From JAJVHZ01 sp041395385 (GTDB lineage Bacteria; Pseudomonadota; Gammaproteobacteria; JAJPIJ01), in NCBI GenBank assembly GCA_041395385.1, contig JAWLAN010000006.1, forward strand, positions 186,001 to 250,000: a stretch of 64,000 nt of DNA. Direction: 5' to 3'. Position 1 is the stretch's first letter. The number at the start of each line of letters is the position of its first letter. Positions 7,530 through 16,621 of the stretch are shown piece by piece. Under the pieces are notes generated by a model, which worked only from the letters and a program-made list of their open reading frames with translations, was not told the DNA's origin and did not search any database. The position numbers and the translations under genes are program-made.

Positions 7530-8216
7530 TTGGGACATGACGAGCTTCAGGCGTTGAGGTTGAGCGTGCAGGTCGCGATCTGCAGCGTCCTCGTGGGCCT
7601 GCCGCTCGCCCTGGTCGTGGCCTCGGTGCTGGCGCGCTGCCGGTTTCCCGGCAAGTCGCTGATCGACGCGCTGATACATCTGCCACTGGTCGTACCGCCG
7701 GTGGTGACCGGCTATCTGCTGCTGCTGTCGCTCGGCCGGCGCGGGATCCTCGGTGCGTGGCTCTACGAGCAGTTCGACATCGTGTTCGCGTTCCGCTGGA
7801 CGGGGGCGGTGATCGCCGCCCTGGTGATGAGCTTCCCGTTGATGGTCCGCCCCATGCGACTGTCTATGGAGAACATCGACCGGCGGCTGGAGGACGCGGC
7901 CCGAACGCTCGGGGCGTCGCCGGTCCGGGTGTACCTTTCCGTCACCCTGCCGCTGGCGATCCCGGGCATCGTGGTGGCCGCCCTACTCGGATTCGCCCGC
8001 AGCCTCGGGGAATTCGGGGCGACCATCACCTTCGTCGGCAACATCCCTGGGGAGACGCGGACGCTTTCGAGCGCCATCTACACGTTCATGCAGACGCCCG
8101 AGGGCGACCGGAGCGCGCTGCACCTGACCATCGTGTCGCTGGGCATATCGCTGCTGGCGCTCGTCGCCTCGGAGTACTGCGCCCGGCGGGCGCAGGCAGT
8201 GGTGCACGGCATATGA
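7530..8216 (+). CDS. modB: Molybdate ABC transporter permease
   Basis: 228 residues from TTG 7530, which has GAGGA about nine bases upstream and gives the usual ModB length. The body is typical: RLSVQVAICSVLVGLPLALV, LPLVVPPVVTGYLLL and the EAA-type loop EDAARTLGASPVRVYLSVTL, then GFARSLGEFGATITFVGNIP. An ATG at 7522 in another frame reads MRIWDMTSFRR and stops; it looks like a natural ModB start displaced by one base, so a small frameshift at the 5' end is possible. A GTG at 7443 would add an arginine-rich stretch not expected in ModB. It overlaps modC by four bases (ATGA). Confidence 0.9.
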   Translation: MGHDELQALRLSVQVAICSVLVGLPLALVVASVLARCRFPGKSLIDALIHLPLVVPPVVTGYLLLLSLGRRGILGAWLYEQFDIVFAFRWTGAVIAALVMSFPLMVRPMRLSMENIDRRLEDAARTLGASPVRVYLSVTLPLAIPGIVVAALLGFARSLGEFGATITFVGNIPGETRTLSSAIYTFMQTPEGDRSALHLTIVSLGISLLALVASEYCARRAQAVVHGI

Positions 8217-9406
8217 GCCTGGAGGTGCGGGTACGGCGGCGGCTCGGAGAGTTCGAGATCGACGTGGACTTCCGCGCCGGCCCGGGGATCACCGCGCTGT
8301 TCGGACGGTCCGGCTGCGGCAAGACCTCCATCGTCAACATGATCGCCGGACTGCTGAAGCCGGACCGCGGCAGCGTCAGCGTCGACGGCCGCGTGCTCTA
8401 CGACAGCGAGCTGCGAATCGACGTTCCGGTTCATCGACGCCGGGTCGCCTGCGTCTTCCAGGACGCGCGTCTGTTCCCGAATCTTTCGGTGCGCAAGAAC
8501 CTGCTTTACGGCTGGCGCCTGTCCCCGCGCCAGGAGCGATCCACCTCGTTCGAACATGTCGTCGACATGCTCGGCATCGGATCGTTGCTGGATCGCCGTC
8601 CCGGCGCGCTTTCCGGCGGCGAGAGGCAGCGGGTGGCCATCGGCAGGGCCCTGCTGACCAGTCCCAGCATACTGCTGATGGACGAGCCCCTCGCGTCGCT
8701 CGACGCGCAGCGCAAGGCGGAGATCGTGCCGTACATCGAACGGCTGCGACGGGATTTCGGCCTGTCGATGGTGTACGTGAGCCATGCGGTCGAGGAGGTA
8801 TTGCGGCTGGCGGACACGGTGGTGATGCTGCAGAACGGCAGAGTCGGCGCTGTCGGGACGCTGGAGGAGACGCTGGGACGCATCGACCTGTATCCCGTCA
8901 TGGGCCGCAAGGAGGCCGGATCCATCCTTGCCACCCTCGTCGTCGCGCACGACGATTCCGATGCCCTCACCACCCTTCGGTTCGATGGCGGGCTGCTGCA
9001 GATCCCACGCGTCAACCTGCCGCCCGGCACGCATCTGCGCATCCACGTCCGGGCCCGGGACATCGCTTTGGCGGTGCAGCGTCCGGAGGGCATCAGCATC
9101 CGCAACATACTCGCCGGCCGCGTGACCGAGATGGCCGACAGCGCCGGCGCTTACGTCGAGGTGAAGGTCGCCGTCGGCGGTTCCTCCCTGGTGTCACGGA
9201 TCTCCCGGCAGGCGGCCCGCGAGTTGCGTATTGCGATCGGGCACGACGTATTTGTGCTGATCAAGAGTATCGCCATCGACACCAACAGCCTCGGTATCCT
9301 GCCGCCCGCGGACTACCTGCCCCGGATCACGGCGAGTGCGCAGGGAGCGATCCCCGGCGTCCGCGCCGCCGAAGGCGACGAGCTGCTCGATCTGCCTCTG
9401 CATTGA
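8213..9406 (+). CDS. modC: Molybdate ABC transporter ATPase
   Basis: 397 residues. Walker A GRSGCGKTS, signature LSGGERQR, Walker B ILLMDEPLASLD and switch histidine in VYVSHAVEEV occupy the first 230 residues. The C-terminal third (from AGSILATLVVAHDD, ending VLIKSIAID then a tail) is a Mop/TOBE oxyanion-binding domain, standard for ModC. It is translationally coupled to modB. The imported molybdate supplies cofactor for nitrate reductase and the SoxC-type enzyme. Confidence 0.95.
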   Translation: MSLEVRVRRRLGEFEIDVDFRAGPGITALFGRSGCGKTSIVNMIAGLLKPDRGSVSVDGRVLYDSELRIDVPVHRRRVACVFQDARLFPNLSVRKNLLYGWRLSPRQERSTSFEHVVDMLGIGSLLDRRPGALSGGERQRVAIGRALLTSPSILLMDEPLASLDAQRKAEIVPYIERLRRDFGLSMVYVSHAVEEVLRLADTVVMLQNGRVGAVGTLEETLGRIDLYPVMGRKEAGSILATLVVAHDDSDALTTLRFDGGLLQIPRVNLPPGTHLRIHVRARDIALAVQRPEGISIRNILAGRVTEMADSAGAYVEVKVAVGGSSLVSRISRQAARELRIAIGHDVFVLIKSIAIDTNSLGILPPADYLPRITASAQGAIPGVRAAEGDELLDLPLH

Positions 9407-9465
9407 CCGCCGCCGCGTGCGACGGCCGCGCGCTGGTCCACCGCTCGCGAGCACCGTCATCGCCG

Positions 9466-10731
9466 TCATTTCATCGCCCAAGCCGCCGCGTCCGCTCGAG
9501 CGTGCCGGACGCTCCTGGCCGCAAGAGCGCGGCGCTTGCGACTCCAGATGACGACGCCGGTGACCGACAGCATCGCCACGGCCAGGCCGGTGACGCAGAT
9601 CAGCATGCGTCCGGCCAGGCCGAGGACCTGCCCGCTGTGCAGCGGATACTGCAGCTGATGAAAGATGTCACCGGCCGATCCCTCCCCCGGTACGTGTGCG
9701 CCCAGCGGGTCGCCGCTCTCCCCGTCGAAGTACAGCCACGCATTGCCCATCCCGGGCGCGTGGTCCCTGCCGAAGCGCACGCCGTAAATTCCGTACAGCG
9801 GGTTGTAGAAGATTCCGCTCGCCGCCTCGCCCCAGCCGCGCCGGCGTGCCTCCTCCAAGGCGTTCGTGAGCACGGTCGCGAGTGGAACGCCCGGTTCGAG
9901 CAGTTCCTCGGGCGCGCGCTCCTCGCGCGTGTCGAAGGGCGACGGGGTGAGCGGGGAGATGGCGTTCACCACCGGCTCGAAGACCTGCTCGTGCAGGTTG
10001 AAGGAGACGCTGCTTACCGCGAGCATGAGCAGCAGCCCCCAGAACCACAATCCGCCGGCGCGGTGCAGATCGAAGTTCAGGCGCGAGGCGCCGGCAGAGG
10101 GCTTGATGCGCCAGGCCGGTCGCCAGCGCCGCCAGAAGCTCCTGCCCGTGGCGCCATTCGTGCAGGTCGGCGGCTCATCGGTCCCGGTGCTGCCGCGGAC
10201 ACGCGCGGGCAGCGTCAGATAGAAGCCCAGGAAGCAGTCGATGATCCAGACCAAGCCGACGATGCCCATCAACCAGACTCCCCACTGCCCTGGCAGATGC
10301 AGGGAGTAGTGCACGGAGTACACGAACGGCAGCAGCTGCTTGCGCGCCAGGCAGCATGCGCCCCACTGGCGCTCGCCCAGCACGGCACCACTGGCGGGAT
10401 GGACGAACAACTGGTCGAAACCCAACGCGTGCGGTGTGCCGCTCACCGGGTCGATGCGCGGCGCCACGCCAAGTTCCACCGAGTGCCCGGCCTCGTGATC
10501 GAGCGGCAGCCAGGTGACGAACAGCCGCCGGTGATCGCGTTCGATCCGCTCGGCCAGCGCGAGCGGCGGGATCTTGTTGCCGGCCTCCGCCACGCGAAAC
10601 AACTCCGGGTTCAGCCACTCGTCGAGCTCGTGATAGAAGGCGAGCGCGCTGCCGGTCAGGCCGGCGACGGTCAGGAACAGCGCCGTCGCCAGCCCGACGT
10701 AGCGATGCAGCCGGCCGATGAGCGCGCGCAT
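9466..10731 (-). CDS. PepSY-associated inner-membrane protein of the siderophore operon
   Basis: 421 residues. It opens LHRYVGLATALFLTVAGLTG followed by SALAFYHELDEWLNPE, the PepSY_TM family hallmark; further spans include GVWLMGIVGLVWIIDCFLGF and GLWFWGLLLMLAVSSVSF, and the C-terminus VTGLAVAMLSVTGVVIWSRK is the last span. Members next to TonB receptors are thought to help reduce or release siderophore iron at the inner membrane; that role is inferred here. It follows the receptor gene by ten bases and is converging with modC. Confidence 0.9.
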   Translation of the reverse strand: MRALIGRLHRYVGLATALFLTVAGLTGSALAFYHELDEWLNPELFRVAEAGNKIPPLALAERIERDHRRLFVTWLPLDHEAGHSVELGVAPRIDPVSGTPHALGFDQLFVHPASGAVLGERQWGACCLARKQLLPFVYSVHYSLHLPGQWGVWLMGIVGLVWIIDCFLGFYLTLPARVRGSTGTDEPPTCTNGATGRSFWRRWRPAWRIKPSAGASRLNFDLHRAGGLWFWGLLLMLAVSSVSFNLHEQVFEPVVNAISPLTPSPFDTREERAPEELLEPGVPLATVLTNALEEARRRGWGEAASGIFYNPLYGIYGVRFGRDHAPGMGNAWLYFDGESGDPLGAHVPGEGSAGDIFHQLQYPLHSGQVLGLAGRMLICVTGLAVAMLSVTGVVIWSRKRRALAARSVRHARADAAAWAMK

Positions 10732-10741
10732 CGTCCTTGCC

Positions 10742-12916
10742 TCAGAAGCTGTAGTTGACGCTGCCGACCACCGTCGCGCGCGAGCCGTACCAGCAGTCGC
10801 CGCGCGACAGGCAGGAGGCGATGTAGGTCTCGTCGGTGATGTTGGTGCCGTTGAGCGCCACGCGCCAGCGACCGGTCTCGTAGGCGATCATCGCATCGAG
10901 CAGCGTCACGGACGGAACGTCCAGGATCCCCAGCTCGTCATGCGATTCGCCGACGTAACGCAGGCCACCGCCGACCGACAACCCGCGAAGCACGCCGGCA
11001 TCGAAGCTGTACCGCAGCCATCCCGAGGCGACATGGGCCGGCACCTCGGCGATGTAGCGATCGCTGCTCACGCCATCGCTGGTGCGCGCGTGGGTGTAGG
11101 CATAATTGGCGATGAGATCGATGTTGCGCGTGATGTTGGCGTGCGCGTCGAGCTCGATGCCCCAGATGTTCGCCTCGCCGAGTTGAATGTCGTTGAACGG
11201 GTTGTTCGGATCGGGCGAGAGGCGGTTCTGCTCCTCGATGTCGTAGATCGCAGCGGTGTACAGACTGTTCGACCCCGGAGGCTGGTAGCGCAGGCCGACC
11301 TCGACCTGCTCGCCCCGGATCGGCTGGTAGGGCTGGTTGAAAATATCGGTAAAGGTGATCGGCGTGAACGACTGCGAGTAGCCGACGAACGGCGCGAGAC
11401 CGTTGTCGAACAGATGCACCAGCCCGACGCGCCCCGTCAACGCCTCGTCTTCGGCGCTCGTCCCGCCGTCGACATCGGTGGACGCCCAATCGTGGCGGAA
11501 TCCGCCCGACAGTATCCATTTCTGACCGAGCCTGATCTGATCCTGGAAGTAGACGCCGACCTGCTGAATCGAAGTGTCGGGTTCATGCAGTGCCACGGGC
11601 GCGGTGAAGTTGCCGTATACCGGATCGAAGAGATCGAACGGGTTGGTATCGAAGCTGAAGCCCTGGCGGCGCTGGATGCGGTCGTGGGAGTAGTCGAGTC
11701 CCACCAGCACGGTGTGCCTCGCGAAACCCCAATCCCAGTCGGCCTGCACCTGATTGTCCAGCGTCCAGGCGTCGTCCTGCTGTTCGCGTATGTACCCGAA
11801 CCGGAACACCTGGCGTTGCGCCGCGTCGACGAAGGGGTTCTGCGGGTTGGAAAACACGTCGGGATACAGGGTGCGGTAGTCGACGGTACTGTGGCTGTAG
11901 CGCATGTTCTGGCGAACCGTCCACATCGCGTCGAACGCGTGCTCGAACTGCCAGCCGACCGCATCCTGGGAGTTGTCGAACCGGTCGAATTCCGGCTCGC
12001 TGGTGAAGCGTTCGGTTCCGATCTCGCCGTTGGGATTCGGCAGCAGCGTGCCCGACCAGGGCGGGAACGCGGTGGTCACCGTTCCCGTGTCGCGTTGGAT
12101 GTTCACGAGCAACGTCAGATTGGTACGGTCGGTCGGCTGCCACGTGAACGACGGCGCCAGCAGCCAGCGGTCGCTCTCGGTAAAGTCGACCTGGGTTTCG
12201 CTGTCGCGGCCGACGCCGATGAATCTGTACAGCAAATCCCCGTCCGTGGTGACCGGACCCGTCAGGTCGACTCCGACCTGCCGTCGATCGTAATTGCCCA
12301 GCTGCACGTTGATCTCCCGATGCGCCTGCGCCTGCGGCCGCTTGGAGACGACATTGACCGTACCGCCGGTGGAACCCTGCCCGAACAGGGTCGAACCCGG
12401 ACCGCGCAAGATCTCGACGCGCTCGATCGCGTAGGTGTCCGGACGGACGTTGCTGAAGAAATCGAAGAACACCCGCATGCCGTCCTGGTACTGCGTCGGC
12501 TCGACACCGCGGACAAATGACCAGTCGCCGCGACTGTCCAGCCCGTAGGCGTCCGAACGCACGCCCGTGGAGTAGCGCAGCGCGTCCTGCAGGGTCTGTG
12601 CCCCCTGGTCTTCGATCTGCTGCCCGGTGATCACCGAGATCGACTGCGGCGTCTCGACGATCGGCGTGTCGGTCTTGGTGCCCGTGGTACCGCGGTTTGC
12701 GACATAGTCCTCGGCGGGCCCGTGGGCGGTCTCCTGTGCACCGGTGACCGTCACCGCCGGCAGCGTCGTCGAAGCGGCCACCGCAGCCGTGTCGATATCG
12801 GCGGCAGCGGCGGATCCCGAGAACAAGGTGGTGGCGATGAAGGCTGCCTGGGCGCCGCGACCTGCGGCGGCCGCCATGCGATGGACGGGTGTCTTGACTA
12901 CTCGCGGCATTTCCAT
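10742..12916 (-). CDS. TonB-dependent siderophore receptor
   Basis: 724 residues. Long signal peptide (to about GSAAAADI), TonB-box-like LPAVTVTG, plug domain with TPQSISVITGQQIEDQGAQT and RVEILRGPGSTLFGQGSTGG, then a beta-barrel ending VVGSVNYSF with the terminal phenylalanine of outer-membrane barrels. A cysteine pair near the end (SCLSRGDCW) is common in ferric-hydroxamate-type receptors. The ligand cannot be fixed from sequence. Operon order: hemP, small CxxC protein, receptor, PepSY protein; a Fur box precedes hemP. Confidence 0.93.
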   Translation of the reverse strand: MEMPRVVKTPVHRMAAAAGRGAQAAFIATTLFSGSAAAADIDTAAVAASTTLPAVTVTGAQETAHGPAEDYVANRGTTGTKTDTPIVETPQSISVITGQQIEDQGAQTLQDALRYSTGVRSDAYGLDSRGDWSFVRGVEPTQYQDGMRVFFDFFSNVRPDTYAIERVEILRGPGSTLFGQGSTGGTVNVVSKRPQAQAHREINVQLGNYDRRQVGVDLTGPVTTDGDLLYRFIGVGRDSETQVDFTESDRWLLAPSFTWQPTDRTNLTLLVNIQRDTGTVTTAFPPWSGTLLPNPNGEIGTERFTSEPEFDRFDNSQDAVGWQFEHAFDAMWTVRQNMRYSHSTVDYRTLYPDVFSNPQNPFVDAAQRQVFRFGYIREQQDDAWTLDNQVQADWDWGFARHTVLVGLDYSHDRIQRRQGFSFDTNPFDLFDPVYGNFTAPVALHEPDTSIQQVGVYFQDQIRLGQKWILSGGFRHDWASTDVDGGTSAEDEALTGRVGLVHLFDNGLAPFVGYSQSFTPITFTDIFNQPYQPIRGEQVEVGLRYQPPGSNSLYTAAIYDIEEQNRLSPDPNNPFNDIQLGEANIWGIELDAHANITRNIDLIANYAYTHARTSDGVSSDRYIAEVPAHVASGWLRYSFDAGVLRGLSVGGGLRYVGESHDELGILDVPSVTLLDAMIAYETGRWRVALNGTNITDETYIASCLSRGDCWYGSRATVVGSVNYSF

Positions 12917-13077
12917 GATCTCCGTGCAGTACAGGAACGATGAGGCTGGCTGTCCGCCGGGGGCTGGATGGCTGGCGAGTCTGGGTGTTCGGATCTAAAT
13001 GTCGGGGCTTCCTCGTGCGCACACTACCCCCTGGCCCGGTAGCCCTCCTGTCGAAGGGAGGGGCTCGTGCCGGCGGC

Positions 13078-13314
13078 TCAATGAGTAACGCGACGGGGAT
13101 CGCCGAGCGCCGCCTGCTCCTCCTGCCACGCCTCGAGACACTGCGCCGCCGCCGACAGCGTGTCGGCCAGATCGAACAGCATCTCTGCCGTGATACGCAG
13201 CGTCATCCGGCCCGCTACGTGCAGATGCAGGTTGCCGCAGTGGCGGCATCGGCCCACCGCGCAATTGTCGCCCTGCGCAATCAGATCGACGCTGCAATCG
13301 CCTTTCGCCTTCAC
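13078..13314 (-). CDS. Small CxxC protein of the iron-uptake operon, function unknown
   Basis: 78 residues from GTG 13314, chosen because GAGG lies five bases upstream; a TTG at 13419 would add a proline-rich stretch. The core GDNCAVGRCRHCGNLHLHV holds a CxxC plus one more cysteine and histidines, then a helical part (MLFDLADTLSAAAQCLEAW). The cysteines suggest metal or Fe-S binding (inference). It sits between hemP and the TonB receptor on the same strand, so it is probably iron-regulated. I do not know its function. Confidence 0.65.
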   Translation of the reverse strand: MKAKGDCSVDLIAQGDNCAVGRCRHCGNLHLHVAGRMTLRITAEMLFDLADTLSAAAQCLEAWQEEQAALGDPRRVTH

Positions 13315-13488
13315 TGTCGCCTCGCCTGGTTTCTGCCCGGCCGCGTCTCGCGCAGCCGCGGTTGCGTGATCACCCCGCGGGCGCGCCGGCGTCCGGGGTG
13401 CCGGGCCGTCATGGCCCAAGAGGTCGGCTGGCTGATCGGCGGGAGCCGAATGGCTGGCGGGACTGCGCTGCGCGGCTCCGATCGGGGC

Positions 13489-13653
13489 CTACTTGGTCAG
13501 GATGAGCTTGTCCTGCCGCGTCAGCCGCAGGCGGTAGATCTCACCGCGGTGCTCGATATGGACCTCGCGCCGCGCCCCGAAGAGATCCTCGGAGCGGATC
13601 CGCAGGGCCGGACCCGTCGGTGTGTCGGAGTGTGTGCGCGGGTTTTCGGCCAT
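13489..13653 (-). CDS. hemP: Hemin uptake protein HemP
   Basis: 54 residues, MAENPRTHSDTPTGPALRIR at the start and IYRLRLTRQDKLILTK at the end, the HemP/HmuP signature (RLTRxxKLILTK). HmuP-type proteins are reported to be needed for haem-receptor expression. A Fur box lies 26 bases upstream. It is the first gene of the iron operon running leftward to the PepSY protein. Confidence 0.9.
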   Translation of the reverse strand: MAENPRTHSDTPTGPALRIRSEDLFGARREVHIEHRGEIYRLRLTRQDKLILTK

Positions 13654-13678
13654 GGGAACGGCGGAAAGCATACATCGG

Positions 13679-13697
13679 AATGCGAATCGTTCGCAAT
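13679..13697 (-). promoter_or_regulatory. Fur box upstream of hemP
   Basis: AATGCGAATCGTTCGCAAT, a near-perfect 9-1-9 inverted repeat of the form used by Fur in many Proteobacteria (AATGNGAAT-N-ATTCNCATT). It is centred about 35 bases before the hemP start, between nasS and hemP, and should give iron repression of the operon. Confidence 0.75.
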
Positions 13698-13739
13698 ACC
13701 ATTCTTGGCAAATCGGACCGCCCAGAACGCCGCCGAAGA

Positions 13740-15020
13740 CTATTGGTTGGCAGCGGCGCCCGCGTCGATGCCCGTTCGCAGGGCCCGGATGTCGAAGGCC
13801 TGCAGATATTCGACGCAATGCGCGGGATCGAATTGGCGGCCGTCCATGAACGTGTCCGGCGCCATCGCGATCGGATGCGCGGCCTCGGGCAGCGTCCACG
13901 GCTCGGAGTGCGCTCCCTCGATCTTCACGTCGATCGCCGGCGCGTCGATGCCGATCTGCGCGGCGACCTCGCGGTACAAGCCGCCGAGATAGACCGAGCC
14001 CGCGAGCGCCCCGATATCGACGGGTTGCTCGAGCTGGCCCCAGCGGTACATCTGCGTGAGGATCCACATGGCGTGGGAACGCCACGGGAAGGTGGCCGCC
14101 GAGGCGAAGAAGCAGCTAGGATTCACCACCGGGCGGCCGTTGCGATCCGGCGCCCGATCGGGCTGCTCGGCGCCCGGGAGTGAGGCGGCGATCAGCGTCG
14201 CGTCGACGCCGATGTAGCCCGGCGCCGAGAGCAGCGCGGCGGCGTGCTCGCCGTTGACCGGGTCATCCAGCCAGCGCGCCGCGCGGATGAGGGCGCGCAG
14301 CAGCGCCTGATGGGTGCGCGGATGGCGCTCGGCCCATTCCCTGCCGACCGCGAGGACCTTCTCCGGCTTGTTGCGCCAGATGTCCTGGCCGGTGACCACC
14401 GTGCGCCCGATGCCCTCGGCGCGCGCCAGCAGGTTCCAGGGCTCGCCCACGCAGCAGCCGTCGATGGTCCCCGCGCGCAGGTTCGCCACCATCTGCGCCG
14501 GCGGCACCACGACCGGCCGTATGTCCGTCTCCGGATCGATGCCGGCGGAGGCCAGCCAGTAGCGCAGCTCGTAGTTGTGCATCGAGAACGGGAACACCAT
14601 CGCGAAGGTCATCGGCTCACGACCCTCGCGCCGGTCGATCTCGATCACCCGCTGCAATGCCCGCGCCGACAGTCGCGGATCGACCGCGGCGGCGAAGTCC
14701 GCCTCCAGCATGCGCGCGTACAGGGCGCTGCTGACCGTGACCGCGTTGCCGTTCACCCCCAGGCTCAATGCCGTGACCATCGGCCTGGCGAAACCGCTCA
14801 GTCCGAGGGTGGAGGCGATGGGCATCGGCGCCAGCATGTGCGCGGCGTCGAGGATGCCCAGCGACAGCTTGTCGCGCAGCGTCGCCCACGAGGCCTCGCG
14901 CGACAGCGCCACGTTCAGCCCCTCGACGGCGAAGTAGCCGAGCTCCTGGGCAATCACGATGGGCGCGCAGTCCGTCAGCGGGATGAACCCCAGCGTGAGA
15001 CTGCGTTTCTCCGGTTTCAT
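13740..15020 (-). CDS. nasS: Nitrate-sensing protein NasS (NrtA-like)
   Basis: 426 residues. It resembles the nitrate-binding component of ABC uptake systems (LGFIPLTDCAPIVIAQELGY and, in the middle, AGTIDGCCVGEPWN) but has no signal peptide, as expected of cytoplasmic NasS. In other bacteria NasS holds NasT inactive and releases it when nitrate or nitrite binds. The start overlaps the nasT stop (ATGA), so the two are coupled. Confidence 0.92.
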   Translation of the reverse strand: MKPEKRSLTLGFIPLTDCAPIVIAQELGYFAVEGLNVALSREASWATLRDKLSLGILDAAHMLAPMPIASTLGLSGFARPMVTALSLGVNGNAVTVSSALYARMLEADFAAAVDPRLSARALQRVIEIDRREGREPMTFAMVFPFSMHNYELRYWLASAGIDPETDIRPVVVPPAQMVANLRAGTIDGCCVGEPWNLLARAEGIGRTVVTGQDIWRNKPEKVLAVGREWAERHPRTHQALLRALIRAARWLDDPVNGEHAAALLSAPGYIGVDATLIAASLPGAEQPDRAPDRNGRPVVNPSCFFASAATFPWRSHAMWILTQMYRWGQLEQPVDIGALAGSVYLGGLYREVAAQIGIDAPAIDVKIEGAHSEPWTLPEAAHPIAMAPDTFMDGRQFDPAHCVEYLQAFDIRALRTGIDAGAAANQ

Positions 15021-15634
15021 GGTCCCCTCTTTCTGCCCTGCGGCTCCAGCAGCTCGGTGGCGGCGATCAGCGTGCGGGCGAGATCGACGATCTTGATGTT
15101 GCGATCCATGGCCATCTTGCGCATGGCCTTGTACGCGGCCTCCTCGTCCATGCGCGTCTGGCGCATGAGGACGCCCTTGGCCTTCTCGACGAGCTTGCGC
15201 TCGGCGAGCGTGGATTTCGTCTGCTCGAGCTCATCGCGCATCGCCTGGAACTCCTCGAAGCGCGCGATCGCGACCTCGAGCACCGGCAGGACCCGGCTGG
15301 CGTGGAGTCCGTCGACGACGTAGGCGCTGACCCCCGCGCGCACCGCCGAGCGTATGGTCGAGGCATTGTCGTCGTTCGTGAACATCACCACCGGCCGCGG
15401 CCGCTCGCGGCTGATCGTGCGCATGTGCTCGAGGGTGTCGCGGTCGGGCGAATCGATGTCGATGATGATGACGTCGGGCGACACGGCGGCGACGTCCGCC
15501 GCGAGATCGCCGCCCGCCATGACGCGCGCGACGACCTGGTGCCCGGCGGCGCTCAGGGCCTGCTCGACGGTGTTGGTGCGCTCAGGGAGGCGGTCCACGA
15601 GCATGATGCGCAGCGGTTTTCCGGGTGTTCTCAT
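15017..15634 (-). CDS. nasT: ANTAR-domain transcription antiterminator NasT
   Basis: 205 residues from ATG 15634 (MRTPGKPLRIMLVDRLPERT). A receiver-like domain (IIIDIDSPDRDTLEHM, VVMFTNDDN) is followed by the C-terminal ANTAR domain LAERKLVEKAKGVLMRQTRM and EEAAYKAMRKMAMDRNIKI. It should bind the twin-hairpin leaders upstream of nirB, nasA and the decayed porin gene and prevent the terminators forming. An ATG at 15679 would add 15 residues but lies beyond a strong inverted repeat (15652-15676). Confidence 0.93.
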   Translation of the reverse strand: MRTPGKPLRIMLVDRLPERTNTVEQALSAAGHQVVARVMAGGDLAADVAAVSPDVIIIDIDSPDRDTLEHMRTISRERPRPVVMFTNDDNASTIRSAVRAGVSAYVVDGLHASRVLPVLEVAIARFEEFQAMRDELEQTKSTLAERKLVEKAKGVLMRQTRMDEEAAYKAMRKMAMDRNIKIVDLARTLIAATELLEPQGRKRGP

Positions 15635-15651
15635 CCGCGCCTGGACGGGAC

Positions 15652-15676
15652 GGGTATGCTGCCATGCAGCATACCC
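15652..15676. repeat. Perfect inverted repeat upstream of nasT
   Basis: Arms GGGTATGCTGC and GCAGCATACCC (11 bp each, perfect) around CAT. It lies 18 bases upstream of nasT and 24 bases past the stop of the decayed porin gene. No T-run follows on either strand, so an operator or RNA-stability hairpin is as likely as a terminator. Confidence 0.75.
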
Positions 15677-15700
15677 CATTCGATTGGATCTGTTACAGCG

Positions 15701-16607
15701 CTACCAGCGGAACTGCACATAGGCCCAGAAGATGTCGCGGTCGAAGCCCTGGCCGACGCCGCCGTCGGCGGCGTTGCGCGCGAGGTTGGCCGCGTTGTCG
15801 CCGGCCTCGTAGCGGGCGTACTTCGCCCCGACCATCCAGTGCCTGCCGAGCGGTTTCTCCGCCACCGCGTTCCACTCGCGGCCGTAGTCGTAGTCGAGGT
15901 GGTCGGAGGCGTAGTCGTGGTACATCAGCATCACGTTGGCGCCCTAGACCGCGCCGCGCAGCGTGAGGAACAGATCCCGTATCCCGTCGCCGGGCGTGAC
16001 CAGGAACTTGTCGGCCCAGCCCTGGAAGGCGTGGTTGGTGCCGAGCGGCGTCTGGAAGGCGCGGCGCACGCCGTTGCGGACGCCGTCGCCCTCGAGCACC
16101 TCGTAACCGGCCTTGACGGTGATCGCATCGAGCCATCGCCGGCCGACCGCATAGGCGACCCCGCCCTCGATGAAGTAGTAGCTCACGTCGATATCCTCCG
16201 GGGTTTCGTAGGCATCCATCTGATGCGCGAATTCACCGCTGTAGAGCAGCGTCCAGCCGCGCCCGAGACCCTTGCCGCCTTCGCCGCGCACGCCGACGGT
16301 ATTCGTGGACAGGCCGAAGGAGGCGTTGGGCAGCGCGGCCCCGAAGCCGTGGAACACGCCGGTCGTGTAGCCGAGCGCGGATCGCAGCGTCAATGCGTCG
16401 GCATCCGCCAGCCCGACTCCGCCGATCGGTGGTGCCGGCGCGCGCGCGGAGCCGTCGTCCTCGACGTGCTCGTAGCGCAGGCGCGCGTAGAGATCGATCT
16501 TGCCCCGGGGGGATCGCGTCCATGAGGCTCTCCCCGGCCGTCGATGTGGCCGGCAGGGCAGCCATCGCCATCAGCCAGGCGTACCGGCAACGCACTGACC
16601 GTCTCAT
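15701..16607 (-). pseudogene. Decayed alginate-export-type outer-membrane porin of the nas regulon
   Basis: ATG 16607 follows GGAGGGGG and encodes a signal peptide (RYAWLMAMAALPATSTAGES). The reading frame then breaks at a run of six C and four G near 16502-16512; after a one-base shift the protein continues KIDLYARLRYEHVEDDGSAR and ALTLRSALGYTTGVFHGFGA, typical of alginate_export barrels. A TAG at 15944-15946 interrupts it again, after which GANVMLMYHDYASDHLDYDY continues in the same frame to the C-terminal WAYVQFRW. Two lesions make it a pseudogene, unless either is a sequence error. Its sigma-54/hairpin/terminator leader is intact (16636-16762). A porin for nitrate entry is the likely ancestral role. 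Confidence 0.8.
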
Positions 16608-16621
16608 CGCATCCCCCTCCA

